A stretch of 64,000 bases of DNA. Origin: Actinomycetota bacterium. Its GTDB lineage: Bacteria > Actinomycetota > Actinomycetes > S36-B12 > CAIYMF01. Numbering within the stretch: position 1 is the first letter of the stretch; every line of letters starts with the position of its first letter. Of the stretch, positions 1 through 7,918 are shown piece by piece. The stretch lies in assembly GCA_026393115.1 (NCBI GenBank), contig JAPLAU010000027.1, positions 1-64,000 of the forward strand. The letters run 5' to 3'. The notes beneath the pieces are model-generated. The model was given only the letters and a program-made list of their open reading frames with translations. It had not been told where the DNA came from and ran no database searches. The translations under genes were made by a program, and so were the position numbers.

Positions 1-34
1 AGTTGTTTATACGTGCGGAAGACCCTCATTCGTA

Positions 35-66
35 AATCGCACCTTTCCAAATGGGAAGGTGCGATT
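35..66. promoter_or_regulatory. Near-perfect inverted repeat, candidate operator
   Basis: Two 14-base arms (35-48 and 53-66) pair around the loop AAAT with a single G-T wobble. There is no T-run after it, so it does not look like a terminator. Its core, CCTTTCC-A-AATGG-G-AAG, recurs with two substitutions at 3852-3869, which argues for a shared DNA-binding site. It lies about 70-100 bases upstream of the first gene in the window. Confidence 0.5.
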
Positions 67-163
67 ACCGAGGTCGAAACGTCACCCTTTGGAGTCCGAG
101 TCGCGGCACAACTGTGAGAACTGATTCGATGGGGGCGTGGGCAACGAGCGTGCAGACATCGCG

Positions 164-616
164 ATGACCTCTACCGAGGTCGATGCCTTTCTGCGTGCCG
201 GTCGCACTGCCACCCTCGTGACCCTGGGCCCCGATGGCTTTCCTGAACCGGTGGGCATGTGGTTCGTGGTCGATGGCGAGGGATCAGTGTGGATGCGTAC
301 CTACGCGGCCTCACAAAAGGTGGTCAACCTGCTGCGTGACCCGCGCGCCGCGATGCTCATGGAAACCGGCGACACGTACGCCGAACTGCGCGGCGTGCAA
401 CTCGTTGGCACGGTTGAAGTGAGCGATGATGTCGAGCGCATCTGCGAGGTTTTCGCCGGCCTCATGGTGAAGTACGAGGGTATGGACCCTGCCCACGTGC
501 CCGCCGTGATTGAGGGCTACCGGCCGCGCGCACCCAAGCAACGAGCGCTGCGCATGGTGGTCGAACGCACCACGTCATGGGACCACAGCAAGCAGCAGGC
601 GGTGAGCGGCACGTGA
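164..616 (+). CDS. PPOX-class (pyridoxamine-phosphate-oxidase-like) flavin/F420-binding protein
   Basis: Small split beta-barrel protein of about 150 residues. The opening pattern, an acidic helix ending in FLRAGRTATLVTLGPDG followed by PVGMWFVVDG and the KVVNLLRDPRAAML segment, is the standard signature of actinobacterial PPOX-fold oxidoreductases that bind FMN or coenzyme F420. The substrate cannot be read from the sequence. ATG at 164 matches the usual start of the family; a GTG at 137 in the same frame is an alternative. The stop overlaps the GTG start of the lycopene cyclase subunit (GTGA), so it is co-transcribed with crtYc/crtYd and may act on a redox step near carotenoid metabolism, which is inference. 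Confidence 0.8.
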   Translation: MTSTEVDAFLRAGRTATLVTLGPDGFPEPVGMWFVVDGEGSVWMRTYAASQKVVNLLRDPRAAMLMETGDTYAELRGVQLVGTVEVSDDVERICEVFAGLMVKYEGMDPAHVPAVIEGYRPRAPKQRALRMVVERTTSWDHSKQQAVSGT

Positions 617-987
617 GTCGCCTCGCCTACCTCGGGGTGTTGGCGTTTGCACTGCTGGGTACCGCCTGGCTGGAAGTTTTCCTGCGCACGCGGGTGTATG
701 CGCGCTGGCGACGGCTGAGTCTGGCTGTCGCCCCCGTCGTGGTGGTGTTCGTGCTGTGGGATTTGTACGCCATCGCGCAGAATCACTGGACCTTCGATCC
801 CGAGCGCACGAGCGGCCTGCTGCTGCCAGGCGGACTTCCGATTGACGAGGTGCTGTTCTTCATCGTGATTCCGATCGCGTCAGTGCTGACACTCGAGGCG
901 GTGCGGTCGGTCAAGCGCTGGGAAGTCGGCGACGAGGTGCCAGGAACCTGCGTCAACGGTGTGCGAGTCAGTGACGGTGAACGATGA
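613..987 (+). CDS. crtYc: Lycopene cyclase, small subunit c (CrtYc)
   Basis: A 124-residue integral membrane protein with about three hydrophobic helices. It belongs to the CarR/CrtYc domain family, in which two small proteins form a heterodimeric lycopene cyclase. The diagnostic loop PIDEVLFFIVIP (around residues 76-87), carrying the conserved acidic residue, is present. The GTG start at 613 overlaps the previous stop, and its own stop overlaps the ATG of the partner at 984. Related pairs make either beta rings on C40 lycopene or cyclise C50 flavuxanthin. No UbiA-type C50 elongase gene is in the window, so a C40 beta-cyclase is favoured by inference. Confidence 0.85.
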   Translation: MSRLAYLGVLAFALLGTAWLEVFLRTRVYARWRRLSLAVAPVVVVFVLWDLYAIAQNHWTFDPERTSGLLLPGGLPIDEVLFFIVIPIASVLTLEAVRSVKRWEVGDEVPGTCVNGVRVSDGER

Positions 988-1394
988 CCTACACGCAGCT
1001 CGGCCTCATCGGAGTAATCGTGGTGATCGCACTTGACCTCTTCGTGTTCCAAACTCGACTCGTGCGTCGCCGGGTGTTCTGGGTCGCATACGCGATCATC
1101 ATCTTCTTCCAACTGGTGACCAACGGCGTGCTCACCGGATTGCGCATCGTGCGGTACGACGGCGACGCCATCATCGGATCGTCGACGCCCACCGACGGCC
1201 CACCGCCGTTTCTCGGCGATGGCCGCATTGCATTCGCGCCCGTCGAAGACCTGCTGTTCGGCTTCTCGCTGGTTCTGCTGACGCTGGTGCTGTGGGTGTG
1301 GTGGGGGCGTCGTGGCGTGCAGCGCACTGCGTGGAGTGGTCCGCCGGTCGAGTCGCTGCGCACGGTGCTGGGTTATCAGTCACCCCCGGAATAA
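984..1394 (+). CDS. crtYd: Lycopene cyclase, small subunit d (CrtYd)
   Basis: A 136-residue membrane protein and the second half of the heterodimeric lycopene cyclase. It has three predicted transmembrane segments and the partner form of the catalytic loop, FAPVEDLLFGFSLVLLTL, with the conserved Pro-x-Glu-Asp. The ATG overlaps the crtYc stop (ATGA), the usual translational coupling for this pair. It would act in the membrane on the psi ends of lycopene made by the CrtI encoded at 7919-9418. Only nine bases separate its stop from that of the convergent histidine kinase. Confidence 0.85.
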   Translation: MTYTQLGLIGVIVVIALDLFVFQTRLVRRRVFWVAYAIIIFFQLVTNGVLTGLRIVRYDGDAIIGSSTPTDGPPPFLGDGRIAFAPVEDLLFGFSLVLLTLVLWVWWGRRGVQRTAWSGPPVESLRTVLGYQSPPE

Positions 1395-1403
1395 GAGCAG
1401 CGA

Positions 1404-3104
1404 TCAGGCTGTGGGGATCAGCAGGTTGACGTGCCCACCGCCACCTTGAGACGAGGCGGTCAGGCTCCACTGCCCTCCGCTGACATGCTCGATCCAGGTG
1501 CTGCCAAGGCCGGGGCCAGAAGACCCGGAGATTCCCTCACCGTTGTCATCAACGGTGACGCGAATCGCGTTTCCGGTCTCACGTACGTAGACGTCCACAC
1601 GCGTTGCGCGGCCGTGGCGCACGGAATTAGTCACGCACTCGTCAACCGCTTGGGCCACTAGGCGCCACGTGCTCTCAGGTTCAAGTACCTCGGGCAAGTC
1701 GATCGTGACATCGGCCAACCCCTCCCACGCGAGCGCCAGATACTCCATGCTCTCGCGTGGTGGACGTTCGTTGACCGCACTTCCCACCTTGGCCGCCATG
1801 CCGAGCGCATCGCGCGCTTGTTCCAGTGCCTTCTGCGCACTCTCGTGGTCGCCCTCGGCCGCGGCTTGCTGCAATTGAAGTGAGGCGGCGAAGAGGCGCG
1901 ATTGCACGGTGTTGTGCAGGAAGGAAGCGACATCGGACTCGACCTGTCGTCGGTGCAGTTCACCGAGGTGCTCATCCCAGTCGTCGTCGGCGATTCGTTC
2001 ACGCAGTTCAACCAACATCGCTTCACGGTCGAGGATGACGGTGTTGGCGATCGCCCCGAGAATGAATGCGAGTGGGATAGCCACGGACAGTAGAAACTGC
2101 ACCGATTTGGTAAGGGGAACAGCGGCAATTGAGTCGACGATGGCCACCTCCACATTTGCAGGTAGTAGTAGAAGTAGCACGTACATTGCGATGTTCCATG
2201 GCAGTCGATGCTCTCGGCCGAAGTGAGTGCACGTGATCACGATGACGGCCACGAGCGCACTGCTGATGAGCCCTGCGTAGAGCCCGAGGGGCCAGCCCAC
2301 ACCGACGAGGCTGTTCCACACCAGCAGGACAGCCATGAGGGGTACCGCCCGTCGCCACGGAACGGGCGCGGTCAGCACCCGACGGATGAAGTCGAGGGGG
2401 CTGCGTGGTGGGGCAATGACGGGCGCGCGGTCAAACCAGAACTGGTGGCTCAGGGGCCGCAACCGCTCCTCGATGGCGTCTTGTACGAGCCGTGCTGTTC
2501 GTGCGTAGTCACGCGAAATACTTTCGGAACCGAGCGCCGTGGAAATCGGGGCAGATGCATCGGCGATCTTTGCCGACACCTGACGTACCTGGTGGGACGT
2601 GTGGTGGTCGTCGACTACTCGCAATTGAAGTTCGTGCGTTGCCAACTCGTCGACCAGTGAGGTGAGTTCGGATCGATAGCGATCGTTGGCTCCGAGTGCT
2701 GCTCCGATGACGACTAGCCATAGACCGAAGATGATTCCCGACGAGACGACACGCACAGCAATGGGAGTACTGGTTGGCAGATCGAAGGTTGCCGGCAGCA
2801 CGGCCAGCACGACTCCTCTCGCCGCGCCGGCAAGAACCGCCACGCCGATCGTCGCCACCCGCGTTTCGAGGAGGTTGTAGTTGCGTCGCCGAAGTAGAAA
2901 GTTGCCACAGAGTACGACGGCACCGAGCGCAAGTTGCGCGATCGCGCCGACGAAAAGCCAGGCCCCCACTTCACCAGCAGAAACAAAGGGATCGCTGGTG
3001 GTGGTCAGAGCCGAGGGAATGCCAATTGGAACACTGAGCAGAAAGGTCATCAGCCCGATCGTGCGCGGGTTACCCAGCAGCGACAGGAAACGGCGGTCAA
3101 ACAT
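1404..3104 (-). CDS. Membrane-bound sensor histidine kinase (HisKA_3 / NarL-partner type)
   Basis: A 566-residue kinase. The N-terminal part has several hydrophobic helices and a second membrane block near residues 245-360. The dimerisation/phosphoacceptor helix reads SFLHNTVQSRL with His397 as the likely phosphorylated residue. The C-terminal ATPase domain has the N box (DECVTNSVRHG) and the G1 box (VDDNGEGISG). The layout resembles LiaS/DesK-like kinases that phosphorylate LuxR-type regulators. Its ATG overlaps the stop of the response regulator gene by one base (TGATG), so the two form one operon with the regulator first. No recognisable ligand-binding domain is seen; sensing probably occurs in or near the membrane. 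Confidence 0.85.
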   Translation of the reverse strand: MFDRRFLSLLGNPRTIGLMTFLLSVPIGIPSALTTTSDPFVSAGEVGAWLFVGAIAQLALGAVVLCGNFLLRRRNYNLLETRVATIGVAVLAGAARGVVLAVLPATFDLPTSTPIAVRVVSSGIIFGLWLVVIGAALGANDRYRSELTSLVDELATHELQLRVVDDHHTSHQVRQVSAKIADASAPISTALGSESISRDYARTARLVQDAIEERLRPLSHQFWFDRAPVIAPPRSPLDFIRRVLTAPVPWRRAVPLMAVLLVWNSLVGVGWPLGLYAGLISSALVAVIVITCTHFGREHRLPWNIAMYVLLLLLPANVEVAIVDSIAAVPLTKSVQFLLSVAIPLAFILGAIANTVILDREAMLVELRERIADDDWDEHLGELHRRQVESDVASFLHNTVQSRLFAASLQLQQAAAEGDHESAQKALEQARDALGMAAKVGSAVNERPPRESMEYLALAWEGLADVTIDLPEVLEPESTWRLVAQAVDECVTNSVRHGRATRVDVYVRETGNAIRVTVDDNGEGISGSSGPGLGSTWIEHVSGGQWSLTASSQGGGGHVNLLIPTA

Positions 3105-3748
3105 CAGGTGGGCAACTCGGGCAGCTTGCCAGCGAGTTCGAGGTACGCGCGTGCCAACTGCACATAGTGGTTGCTAGAACTATCGCGCGGAACACCCAAA
3201 ATCTCACTGAGTCGTTTGATCATTTGCTCAACCGCCTTGACGCTGACATTGCGTTCATCGGCAATCGCCTGAGTACTGCGCCCTTCGGCGACAAGGCGAA
3301 GCACCTCCAACTGAGCCTCGGTGAGAGGTGGCAGGCCGTCGGGCAGGGCGGCGCGCCTGCCCAGCGGGGTGCGTGCTGCGGAGATGACGCGCGTGACGAT
3401 GGCGGAGAAGTCGTGCACGTCGGCCTTACTCAGGTAGGTGGTTCCTCGCGGCAGGGCAATCATGCCCGGCGCAATCAGCCGGGGATCGCGGTAGGTCGAT
3501 AGCAGGACCAGTCCGATTTCGGGTTGGCGGATGCGCAGACCGTGGGCAAGGTCGACTCCGGTCGGACCGACTCCGAGGTCGAGGTCGAGCAGCGCGACGT
3601 CGGGCATGACCTCGCGCTGCAGTTCGAGGGCCTCGCGGGCAGTCGTCGCGCGCGCCACCACCGAGACGCGCTGGTATTCCAGCGCGTTGGACACACTGGC
3701 GAGGGTGAACGGATCGTTGTCCACCACCAGCGCGCGAACTCCGGTCAT
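3104..3748 (-). CDS. LuxR/NarL-family response regulator
   Basis: A 214-residue two-domain regulator. The receiver domain (1-125) has the acidic pocket VVDNDP (Asp10, Asp12), phosphoacceptor Asp55 in LLDLDL, and Ser/Lys near STYR and YLSKAD. The C-terminal LuxR helix-turn-helix (about 140-200) contains LTEAQLEVLRLVAEGRS and AIADERNVSVKAVEQ. It is encoded upstream of, and overlapping, its kinase. The inverted repeats at 35-66 and 3851-3872, one of them in the region upstream of this gene, are natural candidates for its binding sites, but that link is inference. Confidence 0.9.
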   Translation of the reverse strand: MTGVRALVVDNDPFTLASVSNALEYQRVSVVARATTAREALELQREVMPDVALLDLDLGVGPTGVDLAHGLRIRQPEIGLVLLSTYRDPRLIAPGMIALPRGTTYLSKADVHDFSAIVTRVISAARTPLGRRAALPDGLPPLTEAQLEVLRLVAEGRSTQAIADERNVSVKAVEQMIKRLSEILGVPRDSSSNHYVQLARAYLELAGKLPELPT

Positions 3749-3850
3749 CGCCGTCCTTCGGTCGGGTTCATAACAATGGCGCGAGCATATGCGTAGCGCA
3801 ACTACTGAGACGGCAGCACGCTAGGGAAGTTTGCTGCCTAAGGGTGATTC

Positions 3851-3872
3851 GGCCTTTCCGAATGGAAAGACC
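3851..3872. promoter_or_regulatory. Inverted repeat sharing a core with the site at 35-66
   Basis: CTTTCC at 3854-3859 and GGAAAG at 3864-3869 pair perfectly around GAAT, with an outer GG/CC pair. The core CCTTTCC-G-AATGG-A-AAG differs from the first copy at only two positions. The site ends 13 bases before the ATG of the cupin lipoprotein and about 100 bases upstream of the divergent response regulator gene, so it could control either. With only two copies the operator call stays tentative. Confidence 0.45.
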
Positions 3873-3884
3873 TACGATGCCGTA

Positions 3885-4355
3885 ATGAGAACGCGTCGAT
3901 TACTTCCAGTGGCCCTGGTCGCATTCGCAGTGCTCCTCACTGCGTGCAGCACTTCGACGACGGTGGTGTCTCGACCGGCCCCGACTTCCGACTCAACCCA
4001 GTCGGTGACGGTGCCTCCGCTCGTATTGCTCGATAAGCAATCGAGCACGGTATTAGGTCAGCCACTCACGTATCCCACTGGGCAACCGGCGCAGGTGAGT
4101 TCGGCCATCATCACCTTGCTTCCGGGCCAGCAGACGGGACCGCATCGTCATGAGGTGCCGCTCTATGGATATGTGCTGGAAGGAACCCTCACGGTGACCT
4201 ACGACGGAGGAGTCGTGAAGACCTATCCCGCGGGTACAGCGTTGATGGAAGCCATCGGCACGACACACAATGGGCAGAACCTCGGTACCGTGACGGTGCG
4301 AATTCTGGTGACCTTCATCGGTGCCCAGGGAGCGGCGAACACAGTCAAGTTGTAG
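3885..4355 (+). CDS. Cupin-domain lipoprotein
   Basis: A 156-residue exported protein. The N-terminus is a lipoprotein signal peptide (MRTRRLLPV, hydrophobic core, lipobox LLTAC with Cys21), which fixes the start at ATG 3885. The mature part is a Thr/Ser-rich linker followed by a single cupin barrel: metal-binding motif TGPHRHEVPLYGYVLEGTL and a second-motif His in IGTTHNGQN. Small cupins of this kind bind a metal and are often annotated as uncharacterised cupin proteins; substrate unknown. It sits beside the two-component system and ends three bases from the stop of convergent phytoene synthase. Confidence 0.8.
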   Translation: MRTRRLLPVALVAFAVLLTACSTSTTVVSRPAPTSDSTQSVTVPPLVLLDKQSSTVLGQPLTYPTGQPAQVSSAIITLLPGQQTGPHRHEVPLYGYVLEGTLTVTYDGGVVKTYPAGTALMEAIGTTHNGQNLGTVTVRILVTFIGAQGAANTVKL

Positions 4356-4358
4356 GGC

Positions 4359-5315
4359 TCAGTTGCGAACAAGCCCTTCAACATGGCCCGGGCCGAAGCG
4401 TCGACGATTGCGCACGGCCTCACCCCACGCTGGAAGCGCGACAGCGAGCCGCCGACGCATCGACACAGTCGCCCGCTTGTCGAACACCTCGTAGTCGATA
4501 TCTTCCACCGCATCAACGATGCCGCAATAAAGAACGCGCGCTGCTTCAATGCACGGTTGCGAGGACGGATGCAGCATGCCGATGCCGACGCGCGACTTCT
4601 CTTCGAGGTCGCGCACTCGCGCGATCTGAAACTGCAGGGCCTGGCGAATCGCGGGAGTAACGATGCGCTTTTCCAGATCGGCGCGTGTCACACCGAACTG
4701 CGCGAGGTCGTCAAGCGGAATGTACACGCGGCCACGCTCAAGGTCCTCGCCGATATCGCGCACGAAGTTCGCGAGTTGAAATGCGACGCCGAGATCCTTG
4801 GCCGGTTCGTAGGCGTGCGGTGACGTGGGTTCGAGTACGGGAACCATCTGCAATCCGATGACCGCGGCCGAGCCGTAGACGTATTCGTACAGATCGTCGA
4901 AGGTCTGATACTCGGTGACAGTGAGGTCCATGCGCATCGAATGCAAGAACGCTTCGAAGTACTCGAGTGGAATGTCCCACCGCTTGACCGTGTCGACCAC
5001 TGCCATACACACCGGATCGTCGCTGTGGCCGCGCTGCACATCGGCTAGGAATGCGTCGCCCCAGGTTTGGAGCCACTGTGCCTTCTGCTCTTCGGTGAGA
5101 GTGGATGCGAGGTCGTCGACAATCTCGTCGGCGTAACGAGCAAATCCGTAGAGCGCGTGAACGTAGGGGCGTTTGCCCGCGGGGAGCAGCAGGGTGGCGA
5201 GGTAGTACGTCTTGCCGTGGGCGGCATTAAGTTCGCGGCAGCGTTCGTACGACGCGCGCAGTGCGGGGTCGGTGATACCGGCCGCATCCAATTCCTTCGC
5301 GCTCACGGCGGTCAT
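4359..5315 (-). CDS. crtB: Phytoene synthase (squalene/phytoene synthase family)
   Basis: A 318-residue cytosolic or membrane-associated prenyltransferase that condenses two geranylgeranyl diphosphates to 15-cis-phytoene. The first Mg-binding DxxxD is YADEIVDD (Asp63, Asp67). The second lies in LANFVRDIGEDLERGRVYIP near residue 190, followed by the conserved pattern of trans-isoprenyl diphosphate synthases. Length and motifs fit CrtB rather than squalene synthase, and the carotenoid genes around it support this. It is transcribed alone on this strand, diverging from the RNase gene across 67 bases. Confidence 0.93.
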   Translation of the reverse strand: MTAVSAKELDAAGITDPALRASYERCRELNAAHGKTYYLATLLLPAGKRPYVHALYGFARYADEIVDDLASTLTEEQKAQWLQTWGDAFLADVQRGHSDDPVCMAVVDTVKRWDIPLEYFEAFLHSMRMDLTVTEYQTFDDLYEYVYGSAAVIGLQMVPVLEPTSPHAYEPAKDLGVAFQLANFVRDIGEDLERGRVYIPLDDLAQFGVTRADLEKRIVTPAIRQALQFQIARVRDLEEKSRVGIGMLHPSSQPCIEAARVLYCGIVDAVEDIDYEVFDKRATVSMRRRLAVALPAWGEAVRNRRRFGPGHVEGLVRN

Positions 5316-5382
5316 CCTCCCACGTCGAATTAGGGACGCGCTCAGGGCGGCTTAAATGCCCGCTGTCTGACACGATGCTGTC

Positions 5383-5847
5383 ATGCGTTTCTCGAGGTGC
5401 ACTGCGGTGCAATTGCTGACCGCCGCGCTCGTGGCGCTTGTTGCGCTGACGGGGTGCGGCAGGGGTTCGGACTCTTCGATTGCCACCGGAAGTGCGGCCT
5501 CAACGAGTGCTGGCGGCAGTTCACAGTCACAAGGCGGTGTTCTCGCACCCACAGCTCCCACAACCTCACTGCAGACGATCACGGTGTCTGAGCTTCCGCC
5601 GCAGGCCGTCGAGACGCTCAAGCGAATCCGCTCGGGCGGCCCGTTTCCGTATAAGCAAGACGGAGTGGTGTTTCAAAACCGCGAACGCATCTTGCCCAAG
5701 CAGGCCAACGGTTACTACCACGAATACACAGTGAAGAAGCCAGGTGAAAGTGACCGTGGTCCGTGGCGCCTGGTGACCGGTCAGGATGGCGCGGTGTTCT
5801 GGACGAGCGATCACTACTCGAGTTTTCAGGAAGTGGTGCAACCATGA
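5383..5847 (+). CDS. Lipoprotein-anchored guanyl-specific ribonuclease (RNase Sa / barnase superfamily)
   Basis: A 154-residue secreted RNase. Residues 1-25 are a lipoprotein signal with lipobox LTGC (Cys25), then a Ser/Gly/Thr-rich linker, then a catalytic domain that aligns by eye with Streptomyces RNase Sa. All key residues are present: guanine-binding Glu101 in FQNRE, general base Glu114 in YYHEYTV, Arg125 and Arg129, and general acid His144 in SDHYSSF. The Cys pair of RNase Sa is absent. It should cleave RNA 3' of G outside the membrane. The next gene, overlapping by four bases, encodes a barstar-type inhibitor, so this is an RNase and immunity pair. Confidence 0.9.
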   Translation: MRFSRCTAVQLLTAALVALVALTGCGRGSDSSIATGSAASTSAGGSSQSQGGVLAPTAPTTSLQTITVSELPPQAVETLKRIRSGGPFPYKQDGVVFQNRERILPKQANGYYHEYTVKKPGESDRGPWRLVTGQDGAVFWTSDHYSSFQEVVQP

Positions 5848-6293
5848 GCGCTATGACCGACGTTCCTCGTCGACTGCGTCACGGAGCATTGCGCGGTGTA
5901 TGGCACTGGCCCGTCGATGCGTCGGCAGAAGAGCTGGAAGCGATCGGCACCGCGCTTGAATGGCACACGGTGGTACTCGACACCACGGATGTAGAGAGCA
6001 AGGAAGCCTTCCTGCAGGCGTGCGCCGAAACGTTCGCACTGCCCAGTTGGTTCGGCATGAACTGGGATGCATTGGTCGATTGCCTGTCGGACCTCGATGT
6101 GGGCGAGTCGATGGGCATCCTCATCGGGTGGCGCGGCTGGCAGTCGTTCGCGCTTGCAGACGCTGAGGAATTCGCGACCGCGGTCGACGTTCTCGGGGAT
6201 GCCTCAACGCGCTGGGAGAACGACAAGGTGCCCGGAGCTGTGGTGCTCGTCGGCGAAACCGACGGTAAAGAACCTGACCTCAGGATTCTGTGA
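5844..6293 (+). CDS. Barstar-family ribonuclease inhibitor
   Basis: A 149-residue acidic cytoplasmic protein. The barstar signature FALPSWFGMNWDALVDCLSDL (barstar helix that blocks the RNase active site) lies in the middle, preceded by a strand and an extended N-terminus. ATG 5844 overlaps the RNase stop (ATGA), giving translational coupling, the expected arrangement for an inhibitor that protects the producer from its own RNase before export. Barstar is known to bind RNase Sa-type enzymes as well as barnase. The 3' end overlaps the convergent mannosyltransferase gene by 14 bases. Confidence 0.9.
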   Translation: MSAMTDVPRRLRHGALRGVWHWPVDASAEELEAIGTALEWHTVVLDTTDVESKEAFLQACAETFALPSWFGMNWDALVDCLSDLDVGESMGILIGWRGWQSFALADAEEFATAVDVLGDASTRWENDKVPGAVVLVGETDGKEPDLRIL

Positions 6294-7860
6294 CGGCCGG
6301 TCGATTGGGATCAACGAACACCAGCTGACGCGAGCGTGCCTGCGCTGGTGGGTCGTCGGGCGTGATTCCGTGTGAAAACTGCCGCCCGAGTACCAGTTCA
6401 CGTTCGCGCGGGCTGGCGAGAACAACGAATGCGATAGCGCCCGCGGCAAACAGCATCGCTAAGCCGTCTTGCAGCTGAAGGAACGAGTTGGCAGTGGCGC
6501 TGGATTCAGCCAGGCCGTAAATGACGAGGGCGGCGGTACCAATCGTGATCGCGCGCAGGTGCCACGGTTTGCGCAGGCCCGTGGCAGCAACGAGTGGAAG
6601 AGCCCACAGCAGGTACCACGCTTGAATCACAGGTCCGAGGAGCACGACGGCTGTGAATGCCAGTGCCGCTGAGCGCACCGGCGAGCGGCCTTGGGGTTTG
6701 AAGCACAGCCACAGCACCACGCCCACGGCGAGTGCCATGGCAATCAGTCGGAAGCCCGTCACGAGCAGATCGGTGTAGTCACCGAGTCCGAGTGCGTTAC
6801 CGATCGCGCCGGTGGCCATACCGATTGCTGTCGACGGTGAAAGCCAGGTGCGCACGCTGCCGGGTGTGGTGAGGGCACGAATCCAGCCAAGGCCCACGCC
6901 GATCATTGCGCCCATGATGACCAGCGTGAGCACGGAGATCGCAGCGGTCGCGGCCCAGGTGGCGAAACGTCGACCCCAACTCGAACGGCTTCCCGCCCAC
7001 AGCAGCCCTACGAACGGCAAGGCCAGCAATGCGATCGGTTTCACTCCGCCGGCCAAAGTCACCAGCAGAATGCCCGGAATGGGGCGTCCTTCGGCGGCAA
7101 GGGTGATGCCGGCCACCATCAGGCCAACCATGAGTGCGTCGTTGTGTGCGCCCGCGATGAAGTGCATGAGGATGAGCGGGTTGAGCACTCCGAGCCACAG
7201 CGCTTTGCCGCCGTCGATTCCGTGCAGGAAGGCTAGGCGCGGCACGAACCACGCCATCAGCGCGACTCCGGCGACGGCGACCAATCGGAGCAGCAGGCTG
7301 CCGAGGAAGGGTGAATCAGGCAGCAGGGTGGCGACCCCACGTTCGATCATGAGGAAGAAGGGACCATACGGAGTTGGTGCCTCAGCCCACATTGGATCGA
7401 CGCCGTCGTTAAACCAGCCAGGAACGGTGGCGACCCCGTTGGTGTAGGGGTCAATACCCGCTGCAACGAGTTTTCCTTGCGCGAAGTAAGAGAAGACGTC
7501 GCGACTGAACAGCGGTGCGGCCACCAGCAGCGGGGCGCACCACGCTGCGAGGGCCAGCCAGAGGCGCTGAACGGGGATGCGTACACCCGAGAGAAGGTCG
7601 GCGCCGAGCACGAGCCACGTCTGCAGCAGGAGAGCGCCGCCGGCGATGAGCATGATGCGAGCGATCGACACACCGATGGGGTTAGTGCGCATCGCATCGA
7701 CAACTGAAATGTCTAGCAGCGCCGAACTCAGCGGAAGCCAGCCCACCCCGATGGAACCGAGAGTGATCAGGCCGGTGGCAACGACCCCGGGAACGACGAA
7801 CCGGCTGACGAAAACGGCACGGCTGGTGGCCTCGTCGGGGATTCCGTCGGCCGTGGTCAT
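6280..7860 (-). CDS. MptB-like polyprenol-phosphomannose-dependent alpha-1,6-mannosyltransferase (GT-C)
   Basis: A 526-residue polytopic membrane protein with about 12 hydrophobic helices. Motifs typical of the actinobacterial MptA/MptB (GT87-like) group are visible: FSRDVFSYFAQGKLVAAG with the acidic catalytic-loop residue, then GIDPYTNGV and PTPYGPFFLM. Family members use polyprenyl-phospho-mannose to extend alpha-1,6-mannan of lipomannan-type glycolipids on the outer membrane face. Start ATG 7860 is chosen because the frame upstream of it only shadows crtI. It lies downstream of crtI on the same strand, 58 bases away. A role in glycosylating a carotenoid cannot be excluded but is not suggested by the family. 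Confidence 0.78.
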   Translation of the reverse strand: MTTADGIPDEATSRAVFVSRFVVPGVVATGLITLGSIGVGWLPLSSALLDISVVDAMRTNPIGVSIARIMLIAGGALLLQTWLVLGADLLSGVRIPVQRLWLALAAWCAPLLVAAPLFSRDVFSYFAQGKLVAAGIDPYTNGVATVPGWFNDGVDPMWAEAPTPYGPFFLMIERGVATLLPDSPFLGSLLLRLVAVAGVALMAWFVPRLAFLHGIDGGKALWLGVLNPLILMHFIAGAHNDALMVGLMVAGITLAAEGRPIPGILLVTLAGGVKPIALLALPFVGLLWAGSRSSWGRRFATWAATAAISVLTLVIMGAMIGVGLGWIRALTTPGSVRTWLSPSTAIGMATGAIGNALGLGDYTDLLVTGFRLIAMALAVGVVLWLCFKPQGRSPVRSAALAFTAVVLLGPVIQAWYLLWALPLVAATGLRKPWHLRAITIGTAALVIYGLAESSATANSFLQLQDGLAMLFAAGAIAFVVLASPRERELVLGRQFSHGITPDDPPAQARSRQLVFVDPNRPAVTES

Positions 7861-7918
7861 AGTTCCCCTAGGGTAACGCCGATTGGGCCGTTGGAAACCG
7901 AGGTTGCTCGCCGGTGAG

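Noticed and set aside
3831-3884. In-frame N-terminal extension of the cupin lipoprotein
   Set aside because: It would place residues before a perfect lipoprotein signal peptide and covers the inverted repeat at 3851-3872; ATG 3885 is the sensible start.
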